Source: Blastochloris tepida
GTDB taxonomy: Bacteria > Pseudomonadota > Alphaproteobacteria > Rhizobiales > Xanthobacteraceae
Direction of reading: 5' to 3'
Length of the DNA stretch: 64,000 nt
NCBI RefSeq assembly: GCF_003966715.1
Contig: NZ_AP018907.1
Location: 2,344,001 to 2,408,000 of the forward strand
Shown here: piece by piece, positions 44,165 to 53,267 of the stretch
Layout: each line of letters starts with the position of its first letter
How positions within the stretch are numbered: the stretch's first letter is position 1
The notes under the pieces: generated by a model
Told to the model about the DNA's origin: nothing
The model's database searches: none
Seen by the model: the letters and a program-made list of their open reading frames with translations, nothing else
Program-made: the position numbers and the translations under genes

Positions 44165-44638
44165 ATGTCCGTCCGCCAGTCCCTCGCCGCGGCCGCCACC
44201 GTCCTTGCGCTCGGCGGCTGCGCCACCAATGATGGCGGCCCCGGCCCCAAGACCGTGGTCGGCGCCGGCACCGGCGCCATCATCGGCGGGCTGGCCGGCA
44301 GCGCCATCGGCCGCGGCGACGCCGGCTCGGTGGTGGCGGGCGCGCTGATCGGCGGCCTGCTCGGCGGCGCCATCGGGGCCTCGCTCGACGAGCAGGACCG
44401 CCAGCGCGCCTATGCCGCGGAAATGGACGCGCTGGAGAGCGGCCGCTCGGGCGCCCCGGTGGCGTGGCGCAACCCGGACAGCGGCCATTACGGCACCGTC
44501 GTGCCGGGCCCGGCGTTCGACCGCGGCGGCCGCAACTGCCGCGAATACACCCACACCATCTATATCGACGGCCGGCCGCAGACCGCGCGCGGCACCGCCT
44601 GCCGCCAGCCCGACGGCACGTGGCAGCCGATGAATTGA
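44165..44638 (+). CDS. Outer-membrane lipoprotein with glycine zipper (17-kDa antigen-like)
   Basis: 157 residues. A signal peptide ends in the lipobox LALGGC (Cys19), and the glycine-zipper stretches GAGTGAIIGGLAGSAIG and AGALIGGLLGGAIGASL follow. The C-terminal domain has RNPDSGHYGTVVPGP and CREYTHTIYIDGRPQ...GTACRQPDGTW, as in rickettsial 17-kDa surface antigen relatives. It probably sits in the outer membrane inner leaflet. Role unknown. Confidence 0.85.
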   Translation: MSVRQSLAAAATVLALGGCATNDGGPGPKTVVGAGTGAIIGGLAGSAIGRGDAGSVVAGALIGGLLGGAIGASLDEQDRQRAYAAEMDALESGRSGAPVAWRNPDSGHYGTVVPGPAFDRGGRNCREYTHTIYIDGRPQTARGTACRQPDGTWQPMN

Positions 44639-44668
44639 GGCGGGCGGGGCGTCCCGACAGAGGGCATA

Positions 44669-44870
44669 GGGCGTAGGGCGGGATAGCGCAGCGTATCCCG
44701 CCAGCAGCAGCCAGAACGGCGCAATACGCTTCGCTATTGCGCCCTACGGGCCTTCGTCATCCCGGACGGCGCGCAGCGCCGAGCCGGGATCGCGCGCAGA
44801 AAGAGGGCCCCCTTTCTGAAAACGGTCCCGGGTCGCGCAGCTGAAGCTGCTTGCCCGGGACGACAGCCTC
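44669..44870. repeat. Family C plus family D extragenic repeats
   Basis: 44669-44749 is family C (GGCGGGATAGCGCAGCG / ATACGCTTCGCTATTGCGCC). 44754-44870 is a full family D composite, the best uninterrupted example: GGACGGCGCGCAGCGCCGAG, GGGATCGCGCGC, then GGTCCCGGGTCGCGCAGCTG and GCTGCTTGCCCGGGACGAC. Confidence 0.8.
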
Positions 44871-44893
44871 TCCCCGCGCCGCATCGCCCCGCC

Positions 44894-45757
44894 TCAATAG
44901 ACCTGCTCGACGCGCTTCACCTGATAGCGCGGCTCCTCGTACTTGCCGCGCTTCTGGCGCTTGGGCAGCTCGATCCTGTCGCGCTTGATGTGCTCGTAGG
45001 GCACGGTCTTGAGGATGTGGCGGATGATGTTGAGCCGCGCCCGCTTCTTGTCGTCGGAGGGCACGAGATGCCACGGCGCCCAGGCGGTGTCGGACTTCTC
45101 GAACATCTCGTCGCGCGCCGCCGAATAGTCGTACCAGCGCTTGTAAGATTCCAGGTCCATCGGCGACAGCTTCCAGGTCTTGCGCGGATCGTTGATGCGG
45201 CCCTCCATGCGGCGGGTCTGCTCGTCCTCGCTGACCTCCAGCCAGAACTTGATGAGGATCACCCCGGATTCGACGATCGCCTTCTCCACCGCCGGCACGG
45301 CTTCGAGGAAGCGCCGCGCCATCTCCTCGGTGCAGAAGCCCATCACCCGCTCGACGCCGGCGCGGTTGTACCAGCTGCGGTCGAAGATCACGACCTCGCC
45401 GGCCGCCGGCAGATGCGGCAGGTAGCGCTGGATGTACATCTGCGACTTCTCGCGGTCGCTCGGCGCCGGCAAAGCGATGACGCGGAAGGTGCGCGGGCTC
45501 ACCCGCTCGGTGATCGCCTTGATCGAGCCGCCCTTGCCGGCGCCGTCGCGCCCCTCGAACAGGATGCAGACCTTGAGCCCTTCGCGCTTGACCCATTCCT
45601 GCAGCGCCACCAGTTCGCCGTGCAGGCGCGCCAGCTCGGCCTCGTAGTCCTTGCGCTTGAGCTTGCCGGGTTTGGCGGCGGATTTCGCGGCCGGCTCGCC
45701 GGTGTCGGCGGGGTGAAGCTGCGTGTCGTTTGACTTGTCGTTCGACTTCTTGCCCAT
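44894..45757 (-). CDS. ppk2: Polyphosphate kinase 2
   Basis: 287 residues from ATG 45757, with GGGAGG upstream; a longer frame from 45850 reads through a repeat. A Lys/Asp-rich N-terminal tail is followed by the PPK2 core: Walker A region FEGRDGAGKGG (68-78), then IQRYLPHLPAAGEVVIFDRS and WYNRAGVERVMGF (lid and Walker B areas), and KRARLNIIRHILKTVPYE near the end. It transfers phosphate between polyphosphate and nucleoside phosphates; the one-domain class usually makes GTP/ATP from (A/G)DP. It lies opposite to its neighbours, bracketed by extragenic repeats and IS110 copy 4. Confidence 0.93.
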   Translation of the reverse strand: MGKKSNDKSNDTQLHPADTGEPAAKSAAKPGKLKRKDYEAELARLHGELVALQEWVKREGLKVCILFEGRDGAGKGGSIKAITERVSPRTFRVIALPAPSDREKSQMYIQRYLPHLPAAGEVVIFDRSWYNRAGVERVMGFCTEEMARRFLEAVPAVEKAIVESGVILIKFWLEVSEDEQTRRMEGRINDPRKTWKLSPMDLESYKRWYDYSAARDEMFEKSDTAWAPWHLVPSDDKKRARLNIIRHILKTVPYEHIKRDRIELPKRQKRGKYEEPRYQVKRVEQVY

Positions 45758-45845
45758 GGCACGACCTCCCGGTGACAGGACCTCCCGGCCGGCAACGGTG
45801 CGAGGCGAGCGGAGCGGTGTCAATCGGCGTGTGCGCTTCCGAATC

Positions 45846-45992
45846 GTCATCCCGGGCGAGCGTCAGCGGGACCCGGGATCGTCATCCGGAAAAGAGCCCC
45901 CTTCCGGAACACGGTCCCGGGTCGCGGGCCTTCGGCCCTTGCCCGGGACGACAGCCTCTCTCCGCCGCGTCATCCCGGGCGAGCAACGCGAG
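45846..45992. repeat. Family D repeat interrupted by IS110 copy 4
   Basis: CATCCCGGGCGAGCGTCAGC / GGGACCCGGGATCGTCATCC, then GGTCCCGGGTCGCGGGCC with GGCCCTTGCCCGGGACGAC, then a third arm CATCCCGGGCGAGCAACGCG cut by the IS element; the other half continues at 47151-47166. Confidence 0.75.
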
Positions 45993-46000
45993 AGCAACTG

Positions 46001-46969
46001 TCATGCGGTTTTGGGGTCTCGCCAGGGTTTGTTGTCTCGAATCATGGCGTTGAGGATGGTCAGGAGCTTTCTGGCGATGGCGATGAGGGCGACCTTAGCG
46101 GGTTTTCCGCGGGCTTTGAGGTCGGCGTAGAGCTGTTTGGCCCACGGGTTCCAGTGGATGGCGGCGAAGGCGGCGAGATAGCAGGCGCGCTTGAGCGCGC
46201 GGCGTCCGGCCTCGATATGGGCCGGCCGCCGCGCTTTGCCGCTGTCGTTGCGATAGGGTGCGCAGCCGCCGATGGCACCGGCTTGGCGGGGGGTGAACCG
46301 GCCGAGTTCGGGAGCTTCTGCGAGCAGGACGCGGGCCGTCTTGTTGGCGATCCCCGGCACCGAGGTGATGATCTTGGCCTTGGCGTCCATCGCCGGATCG
46401 GCGGCGATCAACGCCTCGATGGCCTGTTCGGCCGCGGCGACGGTCTCGCGCAGGGCGGCGATTTCGGCATCGAGCCGGGCGGTGATGGCCGCCAGGGTGG
46501 GGTGGGCCTTGCGGTTCTCGAGGCGGCGGATGTCGGCCTCGGCGCGGGTGATTTCGCGCACCCAGGCGGTCAGGTCGCTCTGCGCTTGCGAGGGCTCCGG
46601 GAACGGCCGGCAGGGGTGATGCAGCATGAAGGCGCGGATGATGCGGGCGTCGAGCGGATCGCTCTTGGCGCGCTGGCCGCAGGCCTTGGCGAACTGGCGG
46701 CAGCGCCAGCTGTCGACCTGCAGCACGGTGAGGCCGGCCTCGCGCAGCACCGCGACCGCCAGGCGTTCATAGCCGCCGGTCGGCTCCAGGCCGGCGGTGG
46801 TGAGCCCGGCCTTCACCAGGCGCCTGGCCAAGCGCTGGAGAGCCGCGGGGGTGTTATCGACGCGCTCGACCTTGGTGTCGTCGAAGGCGATGTCGAGCCA
46901 GTCCTTGGAGACATCGATGCCCACAAGGTGGGTGGCAAGCGGCGTCGGGTGTGGCAGCATGGCAAGCAT
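46001..46969 (-). CDS. IS110-family transposase (copy 4)
   Basis: Intact, 322 residues from ATG 46969; differs from copy 2 at HPTPLATH (L instead of F). Same catalytic motifs. Confidence 0.93.
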   Translation of the reverse strand: MLAMLPHPTPLATHLVGIDVSKDWLDIAFDDTKVERVDNTPAALQRLARRLVKAGLTTAGLEPTGGYERLAVAVLREAGLTVLQVDSWRCRQFAKACGQRAKSDPLDARIIRAFMLHHPCRPFPEPSQAQSDLTAWVREITRAEADIRRLENRKAHPTLAAITARLDAEIAALRETVAAAEQAIEALIAADPAMDAKAKIITSVPGIANKTARVLLAEAPELGRFTPRQAGAIGGCAPYRNDSGKARRPAHIEAGRRALKRACYLAAFAAIHWNPWAKQLYADLKARGKPAKVALIAIARKLLTILNAMIRDNKPWRDPKTA

Positions 46970-47125
46970 CCCAGGCTTGGAAGCGGGGTCAAAAGCCCCG
47001 TGCAACTGTTCGGGTTGGCTTGGGACGGACGGCCGCTTCTGCTCGCGACGGCCTCGAAGGCTCACCCGGGATACGGCGTGCCGCCCGCACCGGCTCGGGG
47101 TGGCCACCCCGAGCCGGTGCACCCA
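46970..47125 (-). ncRNA. Candidate bridge RNA of IS110 copy 4
   Basis: Equivalent to 38460-38615 of copy 3; same palindrome and guide-like segments. Confidence 0.5.
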
Positions 47126-47264
47126 TCAAAGCACAGTTCGCCGTTCCAACCCGGGATCGTCATCCGGAAAAGGCTTCCGAACGATTTTCCGCATGGAACA
47201 AACCGCTTCTTAAACGAATGCAACATAGTCTGCGGCCATCGGCATCAAGGAGCGAGCGACCGGC

Positions 47265-48755
47265 ATGGCTGCGCCATCCAACGGGACACCGCAGGAGATC
47301 GAGAAGCTGCGCCGTTATCTGAACGGGCTGTCGCCGGAGGCGTGCGCCAAGGTTGCGGCGGAGCTGGAGCGCGAGGCGCGGGCCGGCGGCCGGGCCGGGC
47401 TCGACGTGGTGCTGCAGGAGCTGCATGCCGGCCTGCGCGGCCGCTTCCCGGCCGAGCAGGAGCGCCGCGAGCTTGCCAATGCGCCGCAGCGCCTGTTCTT
47501 CCAGCCGCTCGGGCCGTTCCTGATCGACGAGACGCCCGCGGCCAAGGTTCGCGGCCGCATTCCCCGCGCCAGCCTGGCCGCGGTGTGGACCTGGATCGCC
47601 CGCGACCTCGTGCCGGTCGATGCCAAGACCTATTCCGAGGCGGTCACCGCGCTGATGCCGGATGACGAGGCGGCCGCGGCCAAGCTCGCCAAGAGCTTCC
47701 AGGACCATGTGCTGGCGCGCATGCGCGCCGTGCTCGATCAGGCCGGCCGCGACGAGGTGGCGGCGCGCCGGCTCGCCGCCCAGTTCCGCTCGCAGCGCGA
47801 GGTCGAGGAGCTGCGCGATATCGTGGCGGTGCTGCGGGCGCGCGACGCGCTGACGGCCATCGCCAGCCGGCTGCCGCCGATCATCCGCAACCTCGCCGAC
47901 GAGACGATGACCGGCGTGCGGGCGGTGTTCAACGCGCCGCTGACCCGCCACCCCGAGGTGTTCCCCTACGCGCTGGTGGTGCTGATGGGGCGGCTGGTCC
48001 AGCCCTGGCAGATCCTGCGCTTCGCCGCGCGCATGGCCGAGACCGACTCGGCGGCCAAGATCGCCGAGATGCCGGCCGCCGCCGCCGCGGTGGAGCTGGC
48101 CTTCGCCGAGCTGGAGCGCCGCGCCCCCGACCTCGGCCCGGCGCTCCGGCGGCGCGACATGGGCACCTTCGCCCAGACGCTGAAGGACGTGCACGACTTC
48201 GTGCGCGGCTTCCGCACCGAGCTCGATCTCGCCGCCGGCTCGCCCTGGGCCAAGCGGCTTGCCGCCGTGCGCAAGGACGTGGCGAGCCTGCTGTCGGACG
48301 AGATCGCCGCCGCCTCGGCCGAGGTGCGCCGCCTGCTCAAGCCGCGCAACCGCCGGGAGGCCGCCGCCGAGCCGCTGATCCCGGCACCCGACGTGGCCGC
48401 CGCCGAGGACGGGGTGGAGCTGGTGCTGCTCTGCCGCAACTATGCCAGCGAGATCGCCCTCAACGAGGCCACCCAGCGGGCGATGTCCGAGCTGAACGCG
48501 CTGCTCGATGCCGGAACCTCGGCGCTGATCGACAGCCTGCGCGCGGCCGGCGACGCCGAGCGGGCGTTCCGCCGTTCGCAGCTCGACCTCGCGGTGGCGC
48601 TCGCCCGGCGGGTGCTCGGCGACACCTTCGCCCAGCTGCTCGCCAAATCGGTCGAGCTTGCCGCACAGGGCCGCCCTGCCGAAAACGGCCGGCCCGCCGA
48701 GCCGGCGCCCGCCTCCGGCGCCGTGATGGAGCGACGACGAGTCGCGCGGTCTTGA
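47265..48755 (+). CDS. Conserved-looking hypothetical helical protein
   Basis: 496 residues, predicted almost wholly alpha-helical and charged (IEKLRRYLNGLSPEACAKVA, REVEELRDIVAVLRARDALT, LERRAPDLGPALRRRDMGTF). There is no signal peptide or clear membrane segment except a weak hydrophobic stretch YALVVLMGRLVQPW. The C-terminus is Pro/Ala-rich and disordered. I do not recognise a domain. Start ATG 47265 has AGGAGCG upstream. IS110 copy 4 ends 114 bases upstream, and ccmI starts 327 bases downstream in the same direction. Its codon use matches the neighbours, so it is a real chromosomal gene. Confidence 0.7.
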   Translation: MAAPSNGTPQEIEKLRRYLNGLSPEACAKVAAELEREARAGGRAGLDVVLQELHAGLRGRFPAEQERRELANAPQRLFFQPLGPFLIDETPAAKVRGRIPRASLAAVWTWIARDLVPVDAKTYSEAVTALMPDDEAAAAKLAKSFQDHVLARMRAVLDQAGRDEVAARRLAAQFRSQREVEELRDIVAVLRARDALTAIASRLPPIIRNLADETMTGVRAVFNAPLTRHPEVFPYALVVLMGRLVQPWQILRFAARMAETDSAAKIAEMPAAAAAVELAFAELERRAPDLGPALRRRDMGTFAQTLKDVHDFVRGFRTELDLAAGSPWAKRLAAVRKDVASLLSDEIAAASAEVRRLLKPRNRREAAAEPLIPAPDVAAAEDGVELVLLCRNYASEIALNEATQRAMSELNALLDAGTSALIDSLRAAGDAERAFRRSQLDLAVALARRVLGDTFAQLLAKSVELAAQGRPAENGRPAEPAPASGAVMERRRVARS

Positions 48756-49082
48756 CGACGACGCATTCCTCCCTTTGATGCTCCGCAAAGGCTGACGACC
48801 TCCGGCCGCGTAAGACGGCTGCCGGAAGATCCTGTCGCGATCCCGAGCCGCGGTCGCCGAAGATCCCTGTTGCAGAACGGGATTTTTGGCGGCCGACCAT
48901 CGATCGCCGGCCGGGTCGCGCCGGTGGCCGGCCGTTGGCCGCCGCAAGCCCCGCTCCCGCATAAGTAGTTTTGCGAGATCGGTTTTTGGGGATCACGCGG
49001 CGATCTCCCGGCACCCATATAGGGTCGCGGGCAGCCGCGTGGCCGGGTTCGCGCCTGCGGTCGTGAGTTGCGGAGGGGGAGA
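48756..49082. other. Intergenic region before ccmI with degenerate family B repeat
   Basis: 48829-48900 holds an eroded family B core: CGCCGAAGATCCCTGTTGC and AACGGGATTTTTGGCG form a hairpin. Otherwise nothing is recognised until the strong GGAGGGG ribosome binding site of ccmI at 49072. The ccm promoter must lie here or upstream of 47265. Confidence 0.5.
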
Positions 49083-50282
49083 ATGCTGTCATTCTGGGTT
49101 GCGATCGCCGTGATGACCGGCGTCGCCGCGCTGGCGGTGCTGGTGCCGCTGCTGCGACGGCAGGAGGCGGCCGCCGCCCCCGACCTCGCCGTCTATCGCG
49201 ACCAGTTGAGCGAGATCGAGCGCGACCTCAAATCCGGCCTGATCAGCGCCGACGAGGGCGAGGCCGCCCGCATCGAGGTCAAGCGCCGCCTGCTCGCCGC
49301 CGCCGACCGCAGCGGCGCCGAGGGCGCGGCCAAGCGCGGCCGCCGCAAGCGCTGGGCGCTGGTGTTCAGCGGGCTGGTGTTCGTGCCGATGCTGTCGATC
49401 GGCGCCTATTTCATCATCGGCGTGCCCGAAATGCCCGACCAGCCGCTGGCCGCCCGCCTGCAGGCCCCGGCCGACCACCAGAACTTCGCGGCGCTGGTGC
49501 AGCAGGTCGAGGCGCGGCTGGCGCAGAACCCCGACGACGGCCGCGGCTGGGAGCTGTTGGCGCCGGTCTATCTGCGCTCCGGCCGCTACCAGGACGCGGT
49601 GAAGGCGCGCCAGAACGCGCTGCGGCTGCTCGGCGCCACCGCCGATCGCGAGGCCGACCTCGGCGAGGCGCTGTTCGCCGCCGGCGCCGACATCGTGACG
49701 GCGGACTCGCGCGCCGCCTTCGAGCGGGCGCTGACGCTCGATCCCAAGCAGCCCAAGGCCCACTATTTCCTCGGCGTCGCCGAGCAGCAGGCCGGCAATG
49801 TCGAGGCCGCCGCCGCCCGCTGGCGGGCGCTGCTCGCCGCCTCGCCGCCCGATGCGCCCTGGCGCAGCGTGGTCGAGCAGTCGCTGGTCGAGCTCGCCAC
49901 CGCCACCCAGCCGCAGCCGGACAAGCTCCAGTCCGCCGCGCCCCAATCCGCCTCGCCTCATCCCGACAAGCCGCTGCCGGGACCGCGCGTCGAGAACGCC
50001 GCGCGGCTGGCCGAGCAGCAGGCGGAGAAGCAGGCGGGCGAGCTGCCGCCCGAGGTGCACCTGTCGATGATCCGCGCCATGGTCGAGGTGCTGGAGCAGA
50101 AGCTCAAGACCGACACCGGCGACGTCGAGGGCTGGATGCGGCTCGTGCGCTCCCATATGGTGCTCGGCGACAGCGAGAAGGCCAAGACGGCGCTGGCCTC
50201 CGCCCGCACGGCCCTGGCGGGCGACGCCGACAAGCTCAAGCGCCTCGACGACTACGCCAAGGAACTCGGCCTCGGGGGCTGA
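49083..50282 (+). CDS. ccmI: Cytochrome c maturation protein CcmI (CycH)
   Basis: 399 residues from ATG 49083, preceded by GGAGGGGGA. First membrane segment LSFWVAIAVMTGVAALAVLV, then the cytoplasmic leucine-zipper-like loop (LAVYRDQLSEIERDLKSGLI), second membrane segment ALVFSGLVFVPMLSIGAYFI, and a periplasmic TPR domain (DGRGWELLAPVYLRSGRYQ, PKAHYFLGVAEQQAGNVEA). It binds apocytochrome c and hands it to the CcmF/CcmH haem lyase. First gene of the ccmI-ccmE-ccmF-ccmH run. Confidence 0.93.
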   Translation: MLSFWVAIAVMTGVAALAVLVPLLRRQEAAAAPDLAVYRDQLSEIERDLKSGLISADEGEAARIEVKRRLLAAADRSGAEGAAKRGRRKRWALVFSGLVFVPMLSIGAYFIIGVPEMPDQPLAARLQAPADHQNFAALVQQVEARLAQNPDDGRGWELLAPVYLRSGRYQDAVKARQNALRLLGATADREADLGEALFAAGADIVTADSRAAFERALTLDPKQPKAHYFLGVAEQQAGNVEAAAARWRALLAASPPDAPWRSVVEQSLVELATATQPQPDKLQSAAPQSASPHPDKPLPGPRVENAARLAEQQAEKQAGELPPEVHLSMIRAMVEVLEQKLKTDTGDVEGWMRLVRSHMVLGDSEKAKTALASARTALAGDADKLKRLDDYAKELGLGG

Positions 50283-50315
50283 TCGACATGTCCATTGCGC
50301 AAGGGTGAGCCGGCC

Positions 50316-50834
50316 ATGACCCGCAAGCAACGTCGTCTCGTTCTGATCGGATCGGCCCTGGCCGTGCTGGCGGTCGCCACCGGACTGGTGCTGAGCGCGC
50401 TGAACGACTCCATCGTCTTCTTCAACTCGCCCACCGACGTGGTCGAGAAGGGCGTGCAGCCCGGCACGCGCATCCGGCTCGGCGGGCTGGTCGAGAACGG
50501 CACGGTCGAGCGCGGCGAAAAGCTCGCCGTCAGCTTCCGGATCACCGATGGCAACAAGGCCATCCCGGTGACCTATACCGGCATCCTGCCCGACCTGTTC
50601 CGCGAGGGCCAGGGCGTGGTGACCGAGGGCAGCATGGGCCCCGACGGCATCTTCCGCGCCGACAGCGTGCTCGCCAAGCACGACGAGAACTACATGCCGC
50701 GCGAGGTCTCCGACGCGCTGAAGAAGCAGGGCTACTGGCAGGGCAACGAGGCGGCGGGGGGAGCCGCCAAACCCGGCGCAACGCCGCCGGGCGCCGCGCC
50801 GGCCAATGCCCCGGCGCCGACTGTGCAGCATTGA
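50316..50834 (+). CDS. ccmE: Periplasmic haem chaperone CcmE (CycJ)
   Basis: 172 residues from ATG 50316; an in-frame ATG at 50295 adds 7 residues. One N-terminal membrane anchor ([19 protein letters not shown]) precedes an OB-fold domain ([38 protein letters not shown]). The covalent haem ligand His122 and Tyr126 are in [10 protein letters not shown]. It carries haem from CcmC to CcmF. The C-terminus is a disordered Pro/Ala tail. Confidence 0.95.
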   Translation: MTRKQRRLVLIGSALAVLAVATGLVLSALNDSIVFFNSPTDVVEKGVQPGTRIRLGGLVENGTVERGEKLAVSFRITDGNKAIPVTYTGILPDLFREGQGVVTEGSMGPDGIFRADSVLAKHDENYMPREVSDALKKQGYWQGNEAAGGAAKPGATPPGAAPANAPAPTVQH

Positions 50835-50877
50835 TGACGATCCGGATCGCTGACGATCCCGCAGCAAGGATGAGCGC

Positions 50878-52863
50878 ATGACCGCCGAACTCGGCCACTA
50901 TGCCCTGGTGCTGGCGCTGGCGCTGGCGCTGGTTCAGTCGACTTTGCCGATCTGGGGCTCGCGCACCGGCGACGATGCGCTGATGGGCACCGCCGCCCCG
51001 GTGGCGCTGGCGCAGGCGCTGTTCGTCTCGGCCTCGTTCGCGGCGCTGACATGGGCCTACGTCACCAGCGACTTCTCGGTCTCCAACGTCTACGAGAACT
51101 CGCACTCGGCCAAGCCGATGATCTACAAGATCAGCGGCGTGTGGGGGAACCACGAGGGCTCGATGATGCTCTGGGTTCTCATCCTGGCGCTGTTCGGCGC
51201 GCTGGTGGCGCTGTTCGGCAAGAACCTGCCGCAGACGCTGAAGGCCAATGTGCTGGCGGTGCAGGCGTGGGTGGCCACCGCCTTCCTGCTGTTCATCCTG
51301 CTCACCTCCAACCCGTTCCTGCGCTACGACCCGGCGCCGATGGAGGGGCGCGACCTCAACCCCATCCTGCAGGATGTCGGCCTCGCGATTCATCCGCCGC
51401 TGCTCTATCTCGGCTATGTCGGCTTCTCGATCTGCTTTGCCTTCGCGGTCGCGGCGCTGATCGACGGCCGGCTCGATGCCGCCTGGGCGCGCTGGGTGCG
51501 GCCGTGGGCGCTGACCGCCTGGATCTTCCTCACCCTCGGCATCGCCATGGGCTCGTACTGGGCCTATTACGAGCTTGGCTGGGGCGGCTGGTGGTTCTGG
51601 GATCCGGTGGAGAACGCCTCCTTCATGCCGTGGCTGATCGGCACCGCGCTGATCCACTCCGCCATCGTGATGGAGAAGCGCGAGGCGCTGAAGGTCTGGA
51701 CGGTGCTGCTCGCCATCCTCGCCTTCTCGCTGTCGCTGCTCGGCACCTTCCTGGTGCGCTCGGGCGTTCTCACCTCGGTGCATTCGTTCGCCACCGATCC
51801 GGCGCGCGGCGTGTTCATCCTTCTCATCCTGGTGCTGTTCATCGGCGGCTCGCTGTCGCTCTATGCGTGGCGGGCGCCGACGCTGAAGCAGGGCGGGCTG
51901 TTCGCGCCGATCTCGCGCGAGGGCGCGCTGGTGTTCAACAACCTGTTCCTGTCGGCGGCGTGCGCGGCGGTGCTGGTGGGCACGCTCTATCCGCTGGCGC
52001 TTGAATCGCTCACCGGCGAGAAGATCTCGGTCGGCGCGCCGTTCTTCAACTCCACCTTCGTGCCGCTGATGATCCCGGTGCTGATCGCCATGCCGTTCGG
52101 CCCGCTTTTGGCGTGGAAGCGCGGCGATCTTCTCGCCGCCACCCAGCGGCTGCTGTTCGCCATCGGCGTGGCGGTTGTCGTCACCATCCTGATCTATGGC
52201 TTCGTGCAGGGCGGGCCGGTGCTGGCGCCGCTGGCGGTGGGGCTCGCGGTGTTCGTCATCATGGGCGCGCTGGCCGACATCGCCGAGCGCGCGGCGCTGT
52301 GGCGGGTGCCGCTCAAGGTCAGCCTCGCCCGCGTCCGCGGCCTGCCGCGCTCGGCCTGGGGCACGGCGGTGGCGCACATCGGCATGGGCCTCGTCATCCT
52401 CGGCATCGTCGGCGAGAGCGCCTGGAAGACCGAGGTCGTGCAGCGCATGAAGCTCGGCGACACCGTCACGGTCGGCCGCTACGCGCTGACGCTCGACTCG
52501 CTGTTCCCGCGCAACGGCCCCAACTACCAGGAGGGCGTGGCGCGCTTCGTCGTCGCCCAGGACGGCAAGACCATCGGCACCATGGAGGCGGCGAAGCGCG
52601 TGTTCACGGCGCGGCGGATGCCGACCACCGAGGCGGCGCTGCTCACCCACGGCTTCTCGCAGCTCTATGTCGCGCCGGGCGAGACCATCACCGAGAGCGC
52701 CATCGACGTGCGCATCTACGACAAGCCGCTGGTGCTGTGGATCTGGCTCGGCTGCGTGGTGATGGTGATCGGCGGCGGCCTGTCGCTGTCCGACCGCCGC
52801 TTCCGCGTCGGCGCGCCGCGCACCTCGCGCGCCCGCAAGGGCGCGCTGCAGCCGGCGGAGTGA
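50878..52863 (+). CDS. ccmF: Haem lyase subunit CcmF (CycK)
   Basis: 661 residues, multi-spanning. The tryptophan-rich haem-handling motif WGGWWFWDPVENASFMPW is central; conserved histidines occur in LAIHPPLLYLGYVG and near VHSFATDP. The periplasmic domain between later membrane segments starts at about residue 520. It reduces and ligates haem to apocytochrome c with CcmH and CcmI. It is 43 bases after ccmE. The normally short distance to ccmH is here 404 bases, filled by repeats. Confidence 0.95.
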   Translation: MTAELGHYALVLALALALVQSTLPIWGSRTGDDALMGTAAPVALAQALFVSASFAALTWAYVTSDFSVSNVYENSHSAKPMIYKISGVWGNHEGSMMLWVLILALFGALVALFGKNLPQTLKANVLAVQAWVATAFLLFILLTSNPFLRYDPAPMEGRDLNPILQDVGLAIHPPLLYLGYVGFSICFAFAVAALIDGRLDAAWARWVRPWALTAWIFLTLGIAMGSYWAYYELGWGGWWFWDPVENASFMPWLIGTALIHSAIVMEKREALKVWTVLLAILAFSLSLLGTFLVRSGVLTSVHSFATDPARGVFILLILVLFIGGSLSLYAWRAPTLKQGGLFAPISREGALVFNNLFLSAACAAVLVGTLYPLALESLTGEKISVGAPFFNSTFVPLMIPVLIAMPFGPLLAWKRGDLLAATQRLLFAIGVAVVVTILIYGFVQGGPVLAPLAVGLAVFVIMGALADIAERAALWRVPLKVSLARVRGLPRSAWGTAVAHIGMGLVILGIVGESAWKTEVVQRMKLGDTVTVGRYALTLDSLFPRNGPNYQEGVARFVVAQDGKTIGTMEAAKRVFTARRMPTTEAALLTHGFSQLYVAPGETITESAIDVRIYDKPLVLWIWLGCVVMVIGGGLSLSDRRFRVGAPRTSRARKGALQPAE

Positions 52864-52933
52864 GCGGCCGGCCGAACGCAGGCCCGGTGAACGCAGGCCG
52901 GGTGAACGCAGGCCGGGCGAGCGCGTTCTTTCT

Positions 52934-53218
52934 TCCCTCTCCCCTTGCGGGAGAGGGTGCCGAGCGAACGAAGATCGCGAGGCGGGTGAGGGGTGAAACT
53001 GCCAGCGTGCGTCCGCATGCACCCCTCATACGGTTTCCGGTTGATCCCTTCGGGATACCGGAAACGGTCTCGCCGAAAATCCCTTGTTCGATAACGGGAT
53101 TTTCGGCGATCAGAATACGGTTCTCCGGCTTGATCAGCCGGAAACCGTATCACCCGGCTCGGATTTCGCTTCGCGCAATCCTCGCCACCCTCTCCCGCAA
53201 GGGGAGAGGGAAGAAGAG
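52934..53218. repeat. Family F and family B repeats between ccmF and ccmH
   Basis: 52934-52998 (CCCTCTCCCCTTGCGGGAG, then GATCGCGAGGCGGGTGAGGG) and 53158-53218 (ATCCTCGCCACCCTCTCCCG) are inverted family F arms. Nested between them at 53029-53153 is a complete family B copy with GCCGAAAATCCCTTGTTCG / AACGGGATTTTCGGCG. The operon is thus interrupted by a repeat inside a repeat. Confidence 0.75.
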
Positions 53219-53267
53219 GCTGCTTCTGCCGATGATGGCGCCGTCATCTGGAGGTCGATTGAAGGTC

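Larger units (their letters stand above)
45993..47150 (-). mobile_element. IS110-family insertion sequence, copy 4
   Basis: 1158 bp. Right end AGCAACTGTC at 45993, left junction (AC on plus, GT on the transposase strand) at 47149-47150. Inserted in a family D repeat between ppk2 and the gene at 47265, 114 bases upstream of that gene's start, so it may have replaced or altered its promoter. Confidence 0.93.
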
